Assembly: GCA_003224075.1 (NCBI GenBank)
Contig: QHYF01000283.1
Coordinates: forward strand, 1-5,251
DNA length: 5,251 bases
Reading direction: 5' to 3'
Source: Acidobacteriota bacterium
GTDB taxonomy: Bacteria > Acidobacteriota > Terriglobia > Acidiferrales > UBA7541
Under the pieces are notes generated by a model. That model was not told the DNA's origin. It did not search any database and worked only from the letters and a program-made list of their open reading frames with translations. Position 1 is the first letter of the stretch. The number at the start of each line of letters is the position of its first letter. Shown here one piece after another: positions 4,481 to 5,251 of the stretch. Position numbers and translations under genes: made by a program.

Positions 4481-5140
4481 ATGTCCTACCGCAACCGGGG
4501 TTTCTTCGATTTCACGCGGCAAGCGATGCAGTGTATCAAAGTCGCACTTCTCACTGCCGCCGCGCTATTGCTCATCCCATCTGGGGCCCAGGCGCAAGCC
4601 GCCAATGCTCAGGCAAGTCCCGCTCAGTCAACCGTATCCGCGAAGCAGGACCGCTGGCTGCACGTGCGCGTCATCAGTTCCGACGCCCGCGGTGAGACGG
4701 TGCGCGTCAACGTCCCTCTCGAACTGGCGGAAAAAGTTCTCCCGACGGTCAATCATGACCGCCTCCATAACGGCAAGGTCAAGATCGACTGCGCCCACGT
4801 CAACGACGTGGACCTCCATGCCCTCGTGGACGCCATCCGCACCGCCAAGGACGGCGAATACGTCACCGTGCAGGGCAACGACTCTGACGTGCGCGTCGCC
4901 AAGGAGAGCAATCACTTGATTGTCCATGTGCTGGACAAAGGCAAGTCCAAAAAATCACAGGTCGAAATCAAGGTCCCGATGAAGGTCGTGGACGCGCTCT
5001 TTTCCGCCGGCAAGGATGAGTTGGACCTCGTCGCCGCCCTTCACGCCCTCTCCGGGCAGGGCGACACCGAGCTTGTCTCGGTCAAGGATCAGGACAACAC
5101 CGTTCGCATCTGGCTCGATTCCAAGAACGCGGCTGACTAA
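4481..5140 (+). CDS. Secreted protein of unknown function with two related modules
   Basis: 219 aa from ATG 4481, chosen because AGGAGG sits 9 nt upstream; the frame is open further back but that part is the leader. Residues 1-18 are a polar n-region, 19-33 hydrophobic, and cleavage is likely after SGAQAQA (34-40), so the product is exported. Module A (~58-151) contains WLHVRVIS, GETVRVNVPLELAEKVLP (71-88), DLHALVDAIRTAKDGEYVTV (111-130) and DSDVRVAKES (134-143). Module B (~159-214) repeats this layout with VEIKVPMKVVDALF, LDLVAALHAL, ELVSV and DNTVRIWLDS. Residues 110-143 and 181-214 align without gaps with about 12 of 34 identities. I recall similar two-module proteins as hypotheticals in several soil phyla, near envelope-stress or anti-sigma genes; no function is established. 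A second exported or membrane protein starts 18 nt downstream, so the pair is likely cotranscribed. Confidence 0.87.
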   Translation: MSYRNRGFFDFTRQAMQCIKVALLTAAALLLIPSGAQAQAANAQASPAQSTVSAKQDRWLHVRVISSDARGETVRVNVPLELAEKVLPTVNHDRLHNGKVKIDCAHVNDVDLHALVDAIRTAKDGEYVTVQGNDSDVRVAKESNHLIVHVLDKGKSKKSQVEIKVPMKVVDALFSAGKDELDLVAALHALSGQGDTELVSVKDQDNTVRIWLDSKNAAD

Positions 5141-5158
5141 CGCAGCGGAGAAGCGAAC

Positions 5159-5251
5159 ATGATGCTACTCGCGAAAGCAGCACTCGGAATTGGCGGAACA
5201 CTCTTCCTCGCTGGCGCTTATACCTTCCGTGAAGGGGTAATCCGCGTGGAA
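5159..5251 (+). CDS. Start of a membrane/secreted protein, cut by window end
   Basis: 31 codons from ATG 5159, preceded by GGAG (5147-5150) with 8-nt spacing and lying 18 nt after the previous stop. It begins MMLLAKAALGIGGTLFLAGA and then YTFREGVIRVE. Residues 3-21 form a hydrophobic segment that could be a signal anchor. The motif following it (FREGVIRV) is one I associate, from memory, with hypothetical proteins that accompany the preceding two-module family. ATG 5162 is an alternative start. Function unknown. Confidence 0.72.
   Translation, partial: MMLLAKAALGIGGTLFLAGAYTFREGVIRVE

Noticed and set aside
3496..4695. 399-codon open frame on the plus strand
   Set aside because: It starts antisense inside the DUF433 gene, reads through hairpins and the repeat units, has no ribosome site, and ends in the wrong frame within the 4481 gene. 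Its composition is Ser/Pro/Arg/Phe-rich without domains.

Overview
The window is a gene-sparse stretch of a moderately GC-rich bacterial chromosome. Nothing in it fixes the taxon. The gene families (SnoaL-like protein, VOC protein, DUF2846-type secreted protein, DUF433/DUF5615 pair), the long non-coding gaps and the GGGTGGGACACCC-like intergenic hairpins resemble what I remember of Acidobacteriota (Terriglobia-type) genomes. That assignment is inference.

Positions 1-1164 hold a convergent pair. A membrane-anchored TPR protein (+), cut off at the window's left edge, overlaps by 23 nt the end of a SnoaL-like/NTF2-fold protein (-) with a Lys/Arg-rich tail. Positions 1300-1675 hold a VOC (glyoxalase/bleomycin-resistance fold) gene broken by a frameshifting deletion near 1453. 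Positions 1763-2086 hold a small ORF that looks like the C-terminal part of a PD-(D/E)XK-type nuclease-fold protein. A convergent gap with an inverted repeat separates it from a secreted DUF2846-like protein (2684-2211, -).

Positions 3560-3004 (-) carry a textbook type II toxin-antitoxin pair: a DUF433 antitoxin followed by a DUF5615 PIN-like toxin, overlapping by 4 nt (GTGA). The module is bracketed by non-coding elements that share GGGTGG...GGGACA and CTTTTGA-TTT motifs and form hairpins.

Positions 3609-4480 contain no convincing gene but are rich in structure. There is a REP-like hairpin element, a candidate promoter with a perfect TTGACA box facing right, four direct copies of a 25-nt unit with core AATCCGCACTT (plus one inverted and one partial copy), a duplicated G-tract 12-mer, and three small hairpins ending next to a strong Shine-Dalgarno. 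This looks like a long structured leader or repeat region upstream of the gene at 4481.

Positions 4481-5140 encode a secreted protein of unknown function built from two related modules. It is followed after 18 nt by the start of a second membrane/secreted protein that runs off the window, and the two probably form an operon. The most interesting parts are the AATCCGCACTT repeat region and structured leader, the flanked TA cassette, and the two gene remnants.
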